This document shows positions 19,173-28,066 of a DNA stretch of 59,900 bases, in pieces. The DNA is from CAZWCE01 sp964632505 (lineage in GTDB: Bacteria; Planctomycetota; Planctomycetia; Pirellulales; Thermoguttaceae): positions 1 through 59,900 of the forward strand of contig CAZWCE010000019.1 of NCBI GenBank assembly GCA_964632505.1. Reading direction: 5' to 3'. The position numbers were made by a program, and so were the translations under genes. Each line of letters starts with the position of its first letter. Position 1 is the stretch's first letter. The notes under the pieces are model-generated. The model was given only the letters and a program-made list of their open reading frames with translations. It was not told the origin of the DNA and did not search any database.

Positions 19173-19273
19173 CCAATAAGAACGCCCCGATTCGAAAGGC
19201 ACCGGAGCGATTCCAGTGCCTGTTCAAATCGAATGCGGAATTCTCGATAGAACGGAGGAGGCTCCTTGATCGA

Positions 19274-19651
19274 TCAGTTGGCTTTCCAAAGACCGTGCTT
19301 ATTGCAGAAAGCACGGACCTGCTTGTCGCCACTTTCGGTCTCGAAGATGGCGGCGGGATCTTCACCGGGATGCAGGATCGCATGTTGCAGCTTGTCGCCT
19401 TCCTTCAGCTCAATCCATTCGATGAAGTGATCTTCTTCCATCGGATGGGCCGTGCTCCCGACCTCGACCTTTGTTTCGCCTTCACCATCGGTAACGACTG
19501 GAACGTGCTTTTCCTTCGAGGTGTCGACCGTGTTCGCTTCGCGGTGTTTCATCTCTTGTCCACAGCAGACCAGGGTGCCGGATCCGTTTCGAAACAGCTC
19601 CACCACGTGACCGCAAACTTCGCATTCATAAATTTCCAGAGGATTCGCCAT
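19274..19651 (-). CDS. dfx: Desulfoferrodoxin (superoxide reductase)
   Basis: 125 residues, matching classical desulfoferrodoxins. The N-terminal Dx centre has YECEVCG and VCCGQEM (four Cys for FeS4). The superoxide reductase centre has KHVPVV, HPMEEDHFIEWIEL and FCNKHGLWK, giving the His4Cys1 iron site. It reduces superoxide to peroxide without making oxygen, a hallmark of anaerobes and microaerophiles. Start at 19651 with AAGGAG eight bases upstream. No electron donor gene (rubredoxin) is adjacent. Together with hcp it indicates oxygen/NO stress handling. Confidence 0.96.
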   Translation of the reverse strand: MANPLEIYECEVCGHVVELFRNGSGTLVCCGQEMKHREANTVDTSKEKHVPVVTDGEGETKVEVGSTAHPMEEDHFIEWIELKEGDKLQHAILHPGEDPAAIFETESGDKQVRAFCNKHGLWKAN

Positions 19652-20542
19652 GAGTGATACTCCTTGCGTGTTGTTCCGTTGCACTTCAGATTGAAGGCGT
19701 CTTGACGATCAATCACCGAAGAACACCTAATTCCAGTTTCTAGTGATTATTGGCGGGTTCCGGCGAATGTCAATACAGGGCAGGGGGGGGATTCTCTCCC
19801 AAATTAGGGGGAAAGGATGTTTTTTTCGAGAAACCCGGCCTTTTTTGTTTTTGGGATTCCTGCTGGTGCGTTTGCTCGAAATATTGCGCAACTCTTTATC
19901 CTGAAACAATTAGCGTTTCTTCAAGTTGGGCCGGCAATCTCCGAGATGAAGACTTCGTTCGCGATGAGACATGGTTTTTGAGCATCCGCAGAACGATTTC
20001 TCAAAATGATGCGATTTTTTCCTTTTTCGGACGAAAGAACCGAATCGCCTCCCTCTTCGTAGAGCTGGAAGAAGAGATTTCCACTCGAAAGATATGAGAG
20101 GAACGAACTCGAGAGCCGGGAGGAGAAAAAGGCGACGCGGGAGCCGCCCTGGCCACCTGCAAGCCGCCTTTCCGGCTGCCCGCGCCGCACAGATCAAGGA
20201 AATCGTGGTCGGCGATGCCGACTCGTTGCCTGGCGAGAAATCTGGAGATATTCCATTGAACCCCCCCGTGGCGTCGGGGTTTCGCGTTTTTTTCGAAAGT
20301 CGAGGAAACCGATGCCTTGAGAACGCGGTGCCGGGAATGGTTTCAAAGGGATTCCCTCCTCTCTGCGATCGCTTCCGATCCGGTCCATTCATTTTTCCAG
20401 GGTCTTGCGTTTGCGGGTAGGTTTTCGCACAATAGAGGAAAGTGTGATGCGGACTGACTCTGACCGGCCTTTTCGTTCCTCCGGGAAACGGTTTGCAGCA
20501 CACCATTTTCCCATCCGTGCATTCATCATGAGGAAAACCAAC
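19652..20542. other. Long intergenic region upstream of dfx and the isomerase gene
   Basis: About 890 bp without a convincing protein gene. The part next to dfx is AT-rich and holds its promoter. The middle carries a terminator-like hairpin with a T-run on plus (20259-20293). Open frames here lack codon character, ribosome sites or homology. A sequence GAGGAAAG at about 20435 resembles a ribosome site for an in-frame upstream ATG (20447) of the isomerase gene. Confidence 0.5.
20259..20293 (+). terminator. Possible orphan terminator
   Basis: AACCCC (20259-20264) can pair with GGGGTT (20276-20281), and seven T residues follow after a short CG-rich spacer. It faces plus, where no gene precedes it, so if real it would end an unrecognised transcript. 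The short stem and spacer make this weak. Confidence 0.35.
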
Positions 20543-21442
20543 ATGAACTCTCTCACTCGACGTCGTTTTTTGAGGCAATCGGCCGCCCTTGGAGCCGGAG
20601 CCGCGCTGTTGGGGCCGATGGGCCGTTCCGTTTTCGCCGCGGAAAAGCCCGGTTCGAAAATGCGAATCGGCTTGGTCACTTATCTGTGGGCGAAGGATTG
20701 GGATTTGCCGACGATCATCGAGCGTTGCGAAAAGTCGAAGGTCCTCGGTGTTGAATTGCGTTCTACCCATGCCCATGGGGTCGAGCCGGAGATCTCGCAG
20801 TCGCAACGGAAGGAGGTCAAGGCCCGTTTCGATGATAGTCCCGTCGTCTTCGTCGGCCCCGGCAGCGCCGAGGAGTACCATCACGCCGATCAGGATCGAT
20901 TGAAGCAGGCGATCGAGGACACCAAAAAGTTCATCGTTTTGAGCCACGATTGTGGAGGTTCCGGGGTGAAGGTCCGGCCGAACAATCTGCCCAAGGAGGT
21001 GCCGGTCGAGGAGACGATCGCCCAAATCGCCCGTTCGCTGAACACGGTGGGCAAGTTCGCCGCCGATTACGGCCAGGAGATCCGGCTCGAGGTGCACGGC
21101 CAGTGCTCCCCCCCGCCGTTGATGAACCGGATCATGGAACAGGTGACCGAACCGAACGTCGGCGCTTGCTGGAACTGCAACGGCCAGGACCTCCAGGGGG
21201 AAGGATTCCAGCACAACTTCGATCTGCTGAAGGACGACTTCGGTCATACGGTCCATGTGCGGGAGATGAACCAAGGCGATTATCCCTATGCGGAATTGAT
21301 CGAAAACCTTGTCGCGATGGACTATCCCGGCTGGGTCCTTTTGGAGTGCCGAACCAAGATCGAGGATCCGATCGCCGCGCTGGTGGAGCAACGGAAGATC
21401 TTCGAGGAGCTCGTCGCCCGCGCTCAAAGCGAACGATCGTGA
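20543..21442 (+). CDS. Tat-exported TIM-barrel sugar isomerase/epimerase
   Basis: 299 residues. The N-terminus is a twin-arginine signal (LTRRRFLRQSAALGAGAALLG, cut near VFAAE). The mature part is an AP-endonuclease-2-type TIM barrel as in xylose isomerase-like enzymes: IGLVTYLWAKDWDLP, ELRSTHAHG, RLEVHGQCSPPP and the late CWNCNGQD and VLLECRTK strands; His, Glu and Asp metal ligands are plausible. Substrate unknown. I use the ATG at 20543 (GAGG nine bases upstream) because it places the Arg pair near the N-terminus; ATGs at 20528 and 20447 are in frame. It may be co-transcribed with addBA 73 bp downstream. Confidence 0.87.
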   Translation: MNSLTRRRFLRQSAALGAGAALLGPMGRSVFAAEKPGSKMRIGLVTYLWAKDWDLPTIIERCEKSKVLGVELRSTHAHGVEPEISQSQRKEVKARFDDSPVVFVGPGSAEEYHHADQDRLKQAIEDTKKFIVLSHDCGGSGVKVRPNNLPKEVPVEETIAQIARSLNTVGKFAADYGQEIRLEVHGQCSPPPLMNRIMEQVTEPNVGACWNCNGQDLQGEGFQHNFDLLKDDFGHTVHVREMNQGDYPYAELIENLVAMDYPGWVLLECRTKIEDPIAALVEQRKIFEELVARAQSERS

Positions 21443-21515
21443 GTGAGAAGAGGCTGTCGATAGAGAGATAAAGAGGCGTTTCGGTGATGCGAAGCGCTGG
21501 AAAGCAAATCAACGC

Positions 21516-24353
21516 ATGGAACGCGTCTTTCTCGGATGGGATCGGCCGGTGCTCGCCGTGGCGGTGGAATATGTCCTCGACCGTTTCGGCGGAACCGCCG
21601 GTTTGGATCTTTCCAATCTGCTGATCGCCGTCCCCGGCGGCCGAGCCGGTCGACGTCTGGAGGAGTTGCTCCTCGAAAAGGCGGAAGCTCGCGATCCCGC
21701 CTGGATTCCCCCCCGGATTCTCACCCTCGGTCGGTTGCCGGAGACGCTTTATCGACTCAAGCAACCTCTGGCCGACGATCTGGTTCAGCCGCTCGCCTGG
21801 AGTTGGGCGATCGATCGGCTTCGCGCCTCGGCACCGGAAGCACTCGAGCATCTTCTGCCCCATCCTCCGGACAACGACGACTTCGCCGCACGCGAGGCCA
21901 TCGGCAAGATGCTGGCACAACTGCATCGGGAACTGGCCGCCGATGGTCTCGATTTTCGCGATGTGGTGCGGCACTGCCGTTCCCTGGAGAACGCCGAGGA
22001 ATGCCGCCGCTGGGAAACCCTCGCCCAATTGCAGGAGGGGTATCTCGAGAAACTCGATTCGCTGAAACTATGGGACTTGCAGACCGCCAGACTCTATGCC
22101 GTCGAACATCGGGAATGTCGCACCGAGAAGGAGATTCTCCTGGTCGGCACGGTCGACATGAACCGCACCCAGCGCCGGATGCTGGATCAGGTTTCCGATC
22201 GAGTCACGTCGTTGGTCTTCGCCCCGGAAGCGATGTCCGAGGAGTTCGACGCCCACGGATGCGTGCGCCCGAAACGCTGGCGAGAGAGGGAGATCCCCAT
22301 CGACGATGCGATCATCGAAGTGGTCGATCACCCGGCCGATCAGGCGACGGCGGTGGTCCGTTGGCTGGCGGACCTCGACGGCAAATACAGCGCTTCGGAA
22401 ATCTCTCTGGGCGTTCCTTCCGAGGAGATCGTACCTTTTTTGCATCAACAGCTCTCCGGCTGCGGCATTGATGCCCGATACGGTCCCGGCGTGCCGATGA
22501 ATCGCGCTTCGGTCTTTCTGCTCTTGGAGTCGCTGGCGGAGTATCTCCAAACGCGGAGCTTCGAGTCGTTCGCCGCACTGGTTCGCCACCCCGACGTCGA
22601 ACGGTTTCTCTTTGCCCACGTGGAGGAGTCGACTGCCCGGGAGGATTGGATCAGCCAACTCGATCGCTATCGGCAGGAGTATCTTCCGGCAACGCTCGAT
22701 CGGCGTGCGTTGTCCTCTCGGGAAGGATTCGGTGCGCTCGGTGAAGTCCTCGAGAGGTTGGAGGAGTGGATCGCCGTACTCTTCGAAGATACGGTATCGG
22801 ATGGCGAGTCTTTCCCGGAAAGAACCGGAAAAAAGCCGGCAGACTGGCAGCCGGTGATTTCTCGACTGATTTTGGCGCTTTACGATCATCGACCCTACGA
22901 TCCCGGCCGGATGAGCGATCGCCTGCTTCTCGGTACGGCAGAAGAAATCCATCAGGTGTTGCGGCAGGCGGCTGCCTTGCCGGAAGAGCTGAGTCGAGAG
23001 ATGTCGATTTCGGAGATGCTCCATTTGGTGTTGCGTCGTCTTCAAGGGCAACGGGTCGCTCCGCCGCCGGCAAGCGATGCCATCGAGATGCTCGGATGGC
23101 TGGAATTGGCCTGGGACGATGCGCCCGTCCTTGCCGTCACCATGCTCAACGAGGGGCTGGTCCCTTCCTCGGTGTCCGCCGACTTGTTTCTGCCGGACCG
23201 CATGCGACAATCGCTCGGCTTGGAAGACAACCATCGCCGGTATGCGCGAGATGCCTACGCCCTCTCGATGATGCTCGCCTCGAAACGCGAACTCCGCCTG
23301 ATTGCCGGAAGACGTGCCCTCAGTGGCGATCCGCTGGCTCCCAGCCGCTTGCTTTTCGCCGCACCGTCGGAGGTGATCGCTCGACGCGTGTTGCACTTCT
23401 TCCGAGAGCGGCCCGAGCAGCCGCATCTCCTTTTGCCTGGAGCGCTTCAGGCGGGAAAGGAGCAATCGACGTTCGCTCCCCCTCTTCCTCTGTCCCTGGC
23501 CGAGCCGGTGGAATCCATGCGCGTGACGGAATTCCGCGACTATCTCGCTTGCCCCTACCGCTACTACTTGCGTCATCGACTTCGCCTCGAAACGCTCACC
23601 GACCAGGCGGAGGAACTCGACGCCGCGGCGTTCGGTTCCTTGCTTCACGAGGTGCTTTTCCGCTTCGGCAGCGAAAAAACGGTCCGCGATGCGACCGACG
23701 CCAGTGCCATTGAAGGGTTTCTGCAAGCGACGCTCGATCTCTGTGTGACGGAACGATATGGCCGACGACCGATCCCGGCGGTGGGAGTGCAGATGGAGTT
23801 TCTGAGGCTCCGACTCACCGCGTTCGCTCGTTGGCAGGCCGACTGGGCAAGCCGGGGCCACCGAATCGCGAGAGTGGAATTCGCGCCCCGGCCGGGTGAT
23901 TCGACGGTCGAGGTCGACGGTCGCCCGGTGCGGCTCCGCGGACGCATCGACCGGATCGATTATCATCAGGAGAGCGACAAATGGTATCTGTTCGATTACA
24001 AGTCTTCCGAAACGGCGAAGAAGCCGGAAAAGGTCCATCAGAAGGACGGCGAGTGGATCGACCTTCAGCTCCCGCTCTATCGCTATCTGTTTTGCCGGTC
24101 GCTGGAGCCGGAGGCACGTCCCGAGTTGGGGTACATCGTTCTCCCGAAGGATGTCGAGAAGACGGGACAACTGCTGGCCGATTGGAGCGAAGAGGAGCTG
24201 GCCGACGCCGACCGGACCGCCCGACGGGTGATCCGCGACATCCGCGACCAGAAGTACTGGCCGATGGCGAAGCCGCCGCCTCCGTTCGCGGAAGCGTTTT
24301 CCGCGATCTGCATGGATCACAAGATATTCCTGCCCGGCACCGAAATGGAATAA
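21516..24353 (+). CDS. addB: AddB-like PD-(D/E)XK nuclease / inactive helicase subunit
   Basis: 945 residues. The N-terminal part is a degenerate UvrD-like helicase (PGGRAGRRLEE in place of Walker A). The C-terminal nuclease is of the PDDEXK_1 type: entry MRVTEFRDYLACPYRYYL, then GRIDRIDY, LFDYKSSE with the catalytic Asp-x-Lys, and QLPLYRYL. AddB subunits of Bacillus type carry four Cys for a 4Fe-4S staple; here only the ACPYRYY Cys and one near the end are visible, so the cluster is probably absent. With AddA downstream it should form a RecBCD-like end-processing complex. Spacing to addA is 34 bp, so one operon. Not a strong ribosome site. Confidence 0.88.
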   Translation: MERVFLGWDRPVLAVAVEYVLDRFGGTAGLDLSNLLIAVPGGRAGRRLEELLLEKAEARDPAWIPPRILTLGRLPETLYRLKQPLADDLVQPLAWSWAIDRLRASAPEALEHLLPHPPDNDDFAAREAIGKMLAQLHRELAADGLDFRDVVRHCRSLENAEECRRWETLAQLQEGYLEKLDSLKLWDLQTARLYAVEHRECRTEKEILLVGTVDMNRTQRRMLDQVSDRVTSLVFAPEAMSEEFDAHGCVRPKRWREREIPIDDAIIEVVDHPADQATAVVRWLADLDGKYSASEISLGVPSEEIVPFLHQQLSGCGIDARYGPGVPMNRASVFLLLESLAEYLQTRSFESFAALVRHPDVERFLFAHVEESTAREDWISQLDRYRQEYLPATLDRRALSSREGFGALGEVLERLEEWIAVLFEDTVSDGESFPERTGKKPADWQPVISRLILALYDHRPYDPGRMSDRLLLGTAEEIHQVLRQAAALPEELSREMSISEMLHLVLRRLQGQRVAPPPASDAIEMLGWLELAWDDAPVLAVTMLNEGLVPSSVSADLFLPDRMRQSLGLEDNHRRYARDAYALSMMLASKRELRLIAGRRALSGDPLAPSRLLFAAPSEVIARRVLHFFRERPEQPHLLLPGALQAGKEQSTFAPPLPLSLAEPVESMRVTEFRDYLACPYRYYLRHRLRLETLTDQAEELDAAAFGSLLHEVLFRFGSEKTVRDATDASAIEGFLQATLDLCVTERYGRRPIPAVGVQMEFLRLRLTAFARWQADWASRGHRIARVEFAPRPGDSTVEVDGRPVRLRGRIDRIDYHQESDKWYLFDYKSSETAKKPEKVHQKDGEWIDLQLPLYRYLFCRSLEPEARPELGYIVLPKDVEKTGQLLADWSEEELADADRTARRVIRDIRDQKYWPMAKPPPPFAEAFSAICMDHKIFLPGTEME

Positions 24354-24387
24354 TCCGCCGCGCATCAGAACGAGGAAAAGGATTGCG

Positions 24388-27300
24388 ATGACCTCCCTCG
24401 CCGCTCGACATGTGACGATCCGTGCTTCGGCCGGTTCCGGGAAGACGTTTCAGCTCAGCAACCGGTATCTGAAGCTGGCGCTGGAAGGCGTGCCGCTGGA
24501 GACGGTTCTGGCGACGACCTTCACGCGGAAGGCTGCCGGGGAAATTCTCGACCGAATCCTTTTTCGACTTGCCGAGGCGGCGCTCGACGAAGGGAAGCGG
24601 CTTGCTTTGGAAGGCTTTCTGTTTTCCGACTCCTCGTCGGAAGCCACGCTCGCGGACCCGCGGAGACCACGGCTCACCCGCGAAGGAATCCTGACACTCC
24701 TGGCTCAGACGGTGCGCAACCTTCACCGGCTTCGTATCAGCACCCTCGACAGCTTTTTCATGCAACTGGCGGGAAGTTTCTCCCTTGAGTTGGGCATCCC
24801 GCCGGGATGGCGCATCGCCGACGACATGGAAGCTGCGGCACTGCGTGCCGAGTCGGTGCGGCGGCTGCTCGGAGGGCTCGGGACAGCGGAGATGGTCCGG
24901 CTGATGCATCTTCTCTCCCGGGGGGAAGTGTCGCGTTCGGTCCAAGACCAGATTCTCGATCTTGGACGGAGTCTGTCGGCGATCTATCGTCAGGCTCCGC
25001 CGGAGGCCTGGAGTCGCCTGCAGGTGCGACGCGAGCTGTCGGCGGCGGAAATCGCTCAGGCGATTCAACGTCTCGCCGATGCCCCGCTTCCGGCGGAAAC
25101 CAAACGATACATCAAGGCCCGAGGGCAAGATCTTGAGCGGGCTGAAAACGACGACTGGCTCTCCTTTCTCGACAAGGGGATGTCGGGCAAAGTGGCCGAC
25201 GGCAGCTACCGGTATTACAACAAACCGATCGAGGGTGAACTCGCCGCCGCCTATGAAGACCTGGTGGAACATGCCCGGGCGGTGTTGATCAATCTTGTGG
25301 CGTACCAGACCGAAGCGACCGGCCGGTTGATGCAAGCCTATTGCGAGACGGAATCGGCCCTGAAGCAGCATCGGCGCGTGATGCAGTTCGAGGACATCAC
25401 GTTGAAGCTCTGCGATTCCGATTTGGCGTCTCGATTCGGGCAGATGATCCATCGTCTCGACGCGAAGACGGCCCATCTTCTACTGGATGAATTTCAGGAT
25501 ACCGCGGCGCCGCAATGGCACGTGCTTCGACCGTTCGCCCGGCGCCTGATCGATTCCGCCGACGGCACGTTCTTCTGCGTGGGCGACGTGAAACAGGCGA
25601 TCTACGGCTGGCGTGGCGGGGTCCCCGAGTTGTTCGACTGTCTCCCGGACGAACTCGGTCCTCTCTCCTCGGAAACACTCAACAGGAGCTGGCGGAGCAG
25701 TCGGCCGGTGATCGAGACGGTCAATCGGCTCTTCGGCTCCTTGGAGACGAACGAGGCCCTGGAGAGTGAAGAGGAGGCCGTCCTTCGATGGAGCGCCCGA
25801 TTCGATCCCCATGTGACGGCGCGGCGAGAACTGCCCGGTTATGGTTCGCTCGAAACGGCTCCGGCCGCCGATACCGATCAGGAAGAAAAACAGCTCGAAG
25901 TGACCCTCGGTTGGGCGATCGACCGGATCGTGCGGATGCACCGCGAGGCACCGGGGCTTTCTCTCGGAGTGCTGGTCCGCAAGAACCGCACGGTCGGTAT
26001 GCTCATCGACGGTTTGCGGCGGCGGGGGGTGGATGCCAGCGAGGAAGGCGGTAATCCGCTGGACGATTCCCCTGCCGTGCAGTTGCTCCTCTCCGCGCTG
26101 ACCCTGGCCGATCATCCCGGCGACACGGTCGCGCGGTATCATCTCGCCCAGAGCCCTCTCGGTCCGGAATTGGCTCTCGTCGACCATCGCGACGACAAGA
26201 CCGCGCGAAACGTGGCCTCGGGCATCCGCCGTCAACTCGCCGAACAGGGATATGCCGCCATGTTGCGCCGGTGGATGGCCGCTCTCGCCCCCGAATGCGA
26301 CAGCCGCGATTTGGGGCGGTTGGTGCAATTGCTCGAACTGGCACACGCCTACGAGAGCGAGGCGACCCTCCGCGCCGACGATTTCGTCCGCCGGGTTCAA
26401 CAGACCCGCGTCGAAAATCCCAGCGCCTCGCCGGTTCGCGTGATGACGATCCACCAATCCAAAGGATTGCAGTTCGATATGGTCGTTCTTCCGGAACTCG
26501 ATTTCCGTCTCGTCGGCCAGCCGCCGACGGTCGTCGTGGGACGCCCGAAAGCGACCGGTCCCATCGATCGCGTCTGCCGTTACGTTTCCAGCGATTTACA
26601 GAAGATGCTTCCCGAATCGTTTCGAACGATGTTCCAACAACACCGCAATCAGCAGATCGAAGAAGCGCTCTGTCTGTTGTACGTCGCGATGACCCGGGCC
26701 GTCCATCAATTGACGATGATCATCGACCCGCCGAAACCGAAAAACGACGGAAGCCTTCCTCCTCCCGGCAAGAGCTTCGCCGGAATGTTGCGCGCGGCCC
26801 TTCCGGAAAGTCCGATCGACGCGGAGCTGTTTTCCGACGCGGGTCCCAAATTGCTTTTCGAGATCGGCGATGCCTGCTGGAAAGGCCGGATTCCGGCGGA
26901 GCGGAAACGAAAAGTCGAAAAAAAGGCTGCCGTCGCCGAGCCGATTCAGGTGCGGCTCTCGAAGAAGGGGGGCGATCAAGCGGCGACCCGCGATCTCCAG
27001 CGGCGAAGTCCTTCCGCCCAATCTGCTTCCGGGCCAGTCCGTCTTGGGGACCGTATTTCTCCTACCATGGCCGAGGCGTCGGAAGCGATGCTCTGGGGGA
27101 CGGCCATGCATGCCTGTTTCGAGCAAGTGGAATGGGCCGATTCGCAATTGCCCGACGCGGAGGAGTTGCGTGCGGTGATCCGAACGGTGGCGATGGACCG
27201 TCTCGACGAGGATCAGGTTCTGGGGGCCTTTTTCAAAAATGTGAATCGCCCGGCCGTTCGCCGAGTTCTTTCCCGGAAGACCTACGCCGAACCCGATCCT

Positions 27301-27669
27301 TCCTCCGGCTCCTCCGGACCGACGGCGGTGGGTCGGCGAGGCGATCTCGTTTCGCCCATTTGGAAAGTCGAAAGGGAACGTCCGTTCAGTATCCTGCACG
27401 ATGGTGCGGTGCTTCGTGGATCGATCGACCGTTTGGTCGTCCTTTTCAGCGGTCCGAAGCCGGTCGGGGCGGATATTCTCGATTTCAAGACGGATCGCGT
27501 CGGCGACCGGGAGCATCTTGAAGCCCTCGTGGAGCATTACAGTCCCCAAATGCAGGATTACCGCCTTGCCGTGGGGCGATTGTATCGCCTCGATCCGAAA
27601 TCGATCTCTTCTCGTCTGGTCTTTGTGGTCGACGACCGAGTTGTTCCCTGTCCCTCGGTGAGAATATGA
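24388..27669 (+). CDS. addA: AddA-like UvrD helicase-nuclease
   Basis: 1093 residues. Helicase motifs: Walker A ASAGSGKTFQLSNRYL, Ia TTFTRKAAGEIL, II LLLDEFQDTAA, III GDVKQAIYGWRGG, IV LNRSWRSSRPVI, V VMTIHQSKGLQFD and VI LLYVAMTRAVHQL, so the motor is intact. The C-terminal nuclease has LRGSIDRL, ILDFKTDR with Asp-x-Lys and YSPQMQDYRLA, the AddA/RecB nuclease pattern. It unwinds and degrades DNA ends during double-strand break repair with AddB. The ribosome site is AAGGATTGCG before ATG 24388. A transposase relic begins 40 bp after the stop. Confidence 0.92.
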   Translation: MTSLAARHVTIRASAGSGKTFQLSNRYLKLALEGVPLETVLATTFTRKAAGEILDRILFRLAEAALDEGKRLALEGFLFSDSSSEATLADPRRPRLTREGILTLLAQTVRNLHRLRISTLDSFFMQLAGSFSLELGIPPGWRIADDMEAAALRAESVRRLLGGLGTAEMVRLMHLLSRGEVSRSVQDQILDLGRSLSAIYRQAPPEAWSRLQVRRELSAAEIAQAIQRLADAPLPAETKRYIKARGQDLERAENDDWLSFLDKGMSGKVADGSYRYYNKPIEGELAAAYEDLVEHARAVLINLVAYQTEATGRLMQAYCETESALKQHRRVMQFEDITLKLCDSDLASRFGQMIHRLDAKTAHLLLDEFQDTAAPQWHVLRPFARRLIDSADGTFFCVGDVKQAIYGWRGGVPELFDCLPDELGPLSSETLNRSWRSSRPVIETVNRLFGSLETNEALESEEEAVLRWSARFDPHVTARRELPGYGSLETAPAADTDQEEKQLEVTLGWAIDRIVRMHREAPGLSLGVLVRKNRTVGMLIDGLRRRGVDASEEGGNPLDDSPAVQLLLSALTLADHPGDTVARYHLAQSPLGPELALVDHRDDKTARNVASGIRRQLAEQGYAAMLRRWMAALAPECDSRDLGRLVQLLELAHAYESEATLRADDFVRRVQQTRVENPSASPVRVMTIHQSKGLQFDMVVLPELDFRLVGQPPTVVVGRPKATGPIDRVCRYVSSDLQKMLPESFRTMFQQHRNQQIEEALCLLYVAMTRAVHQLTMIIDPPKPKNDGSLPPPGKSFAGMLRAALPESPIDAELFSDAGPKLLFEIGDACWKGRIPAERKRKVEKKAAVAEPIQVRLSKKGGDQAATRDLQRRSPSAQSASGPVRLGDRISPTMAEASEAMLWGTAMHACFEQVEWADSQLPDAEELRAVIRTVAMDRLDEDQVLGAFFKNVNRPAVRRVLSRKTYAEPDPSSGSSGPTAVGRRGDLVSPIWKVERERPFSILHDGAVLRGSIDRLVVLFSGPKPVGADILDFKTDRVGDREHLEALVEHYSPQMQDYRLAVGRLYRLDPKSISSRLVFVVDDRVVPCPSVRI

Positions 27670-27708
27670 CGCGGATTCGATTTTGAAGTCCGCATAGTGG
27701 ACGCATAA

Positions 27709-27801
27709 TCACCGGCTTATGATTTCGCGCGGCGTTCGATAGTCGAGTGATTTTCGAGGACGGTCATTCAGTTCGGCCTCGATCTTCGTTAAACGGTATT
27801 G
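27709..27801 (-). pseudogene. IS30-like transposase C-terminal relic
   Basis: The last ~30 codons on minus read TKIEAELNDRPRKSLDYRTP followed by REIISR, very like the conserved tail of IS30-family transposases (LNNRPRKxLGxxTPxEV). The frame is open further upstream but that part has no transposase character and lies on top of another gene relic. There is no catalytic DDE region and no recognisable terminal repeats, so this is a dead remnant. Recognition is from the motif only. Confidence 0.7.
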
Positions 27802-27884
27802 TGTTATCTTACCGAAGTCCACGCAAGAGTTCAAGATCGAGGCGGGCAAGCGGACGGTTCGAGAGTCGCGCGCCTCTATCGATA

Positions 27885-28044
27885 CGTCGAGAATTCGCCG
27901 ACGAACTTCATCGAGATCCTTCGCGGCATCGTCCTCCGCGGGGCCGGCTTTTTCGATCTGATCGGGCAAGTGGCGGGGTTATCGATTTGCATCGTGGTGA
28001 TTCTGACGCTGAGCATCATGCGATTCCACAAACAGCTCGGTTGA
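27885..28044 (+). pseudogene. ABC-2 type permease C-terminal relic
   Basis: About 52 codons on plus read ENSPTNFIEILRGIVLRGAG, then FFDLIGQVAGL, a hydrophobic helix (SICIVVILTLSIM) and RFHKQLG before TGA. This is the standard end of ABC-2 permeases (DrrB/YbhR/YhhJ type), where a P-x-FxEILRG loop precedes the last membrane helix. The preceding ~550 bp of the expected gene is missing; instead a transposase tail lies on the other strand. So this is a 5'-truncated gene, probably cut by a transposon-associated deletion. Confidence 0.72.
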
Positions 28045-28066
28045 CCGGAAACCATCGAAGGCGGCT

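Noticed and set aside
20435..20460. GAGGAAAGT resembling the start of the RNase P RNA core
   Set aside because: The conserved continuation and the rest of the RNase P RNA are absent; it fits better as a ribosome site or chance.
19910..21427. A 505-codon open frame on minus opposite the isomerase gene
   Set aside because: Antisense to a gene with a Tat signal and TIM-barrel motifs; protein has no recognisable domain and low-complexity stretches.
22068..24365. A 765-codon open frame on minus opposite addB
   Set aside because: It is the antisense shadow of a long GC-rich gene: composition is Arg/Gly/His-rich, with no family motif, ribosome site or start context.
23815..25476. A 553-codon open frame on minus spanning addB and addA
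   Set aside because: Crosses two convincing plus-strand genes and their junction; shadow of their codon bias.
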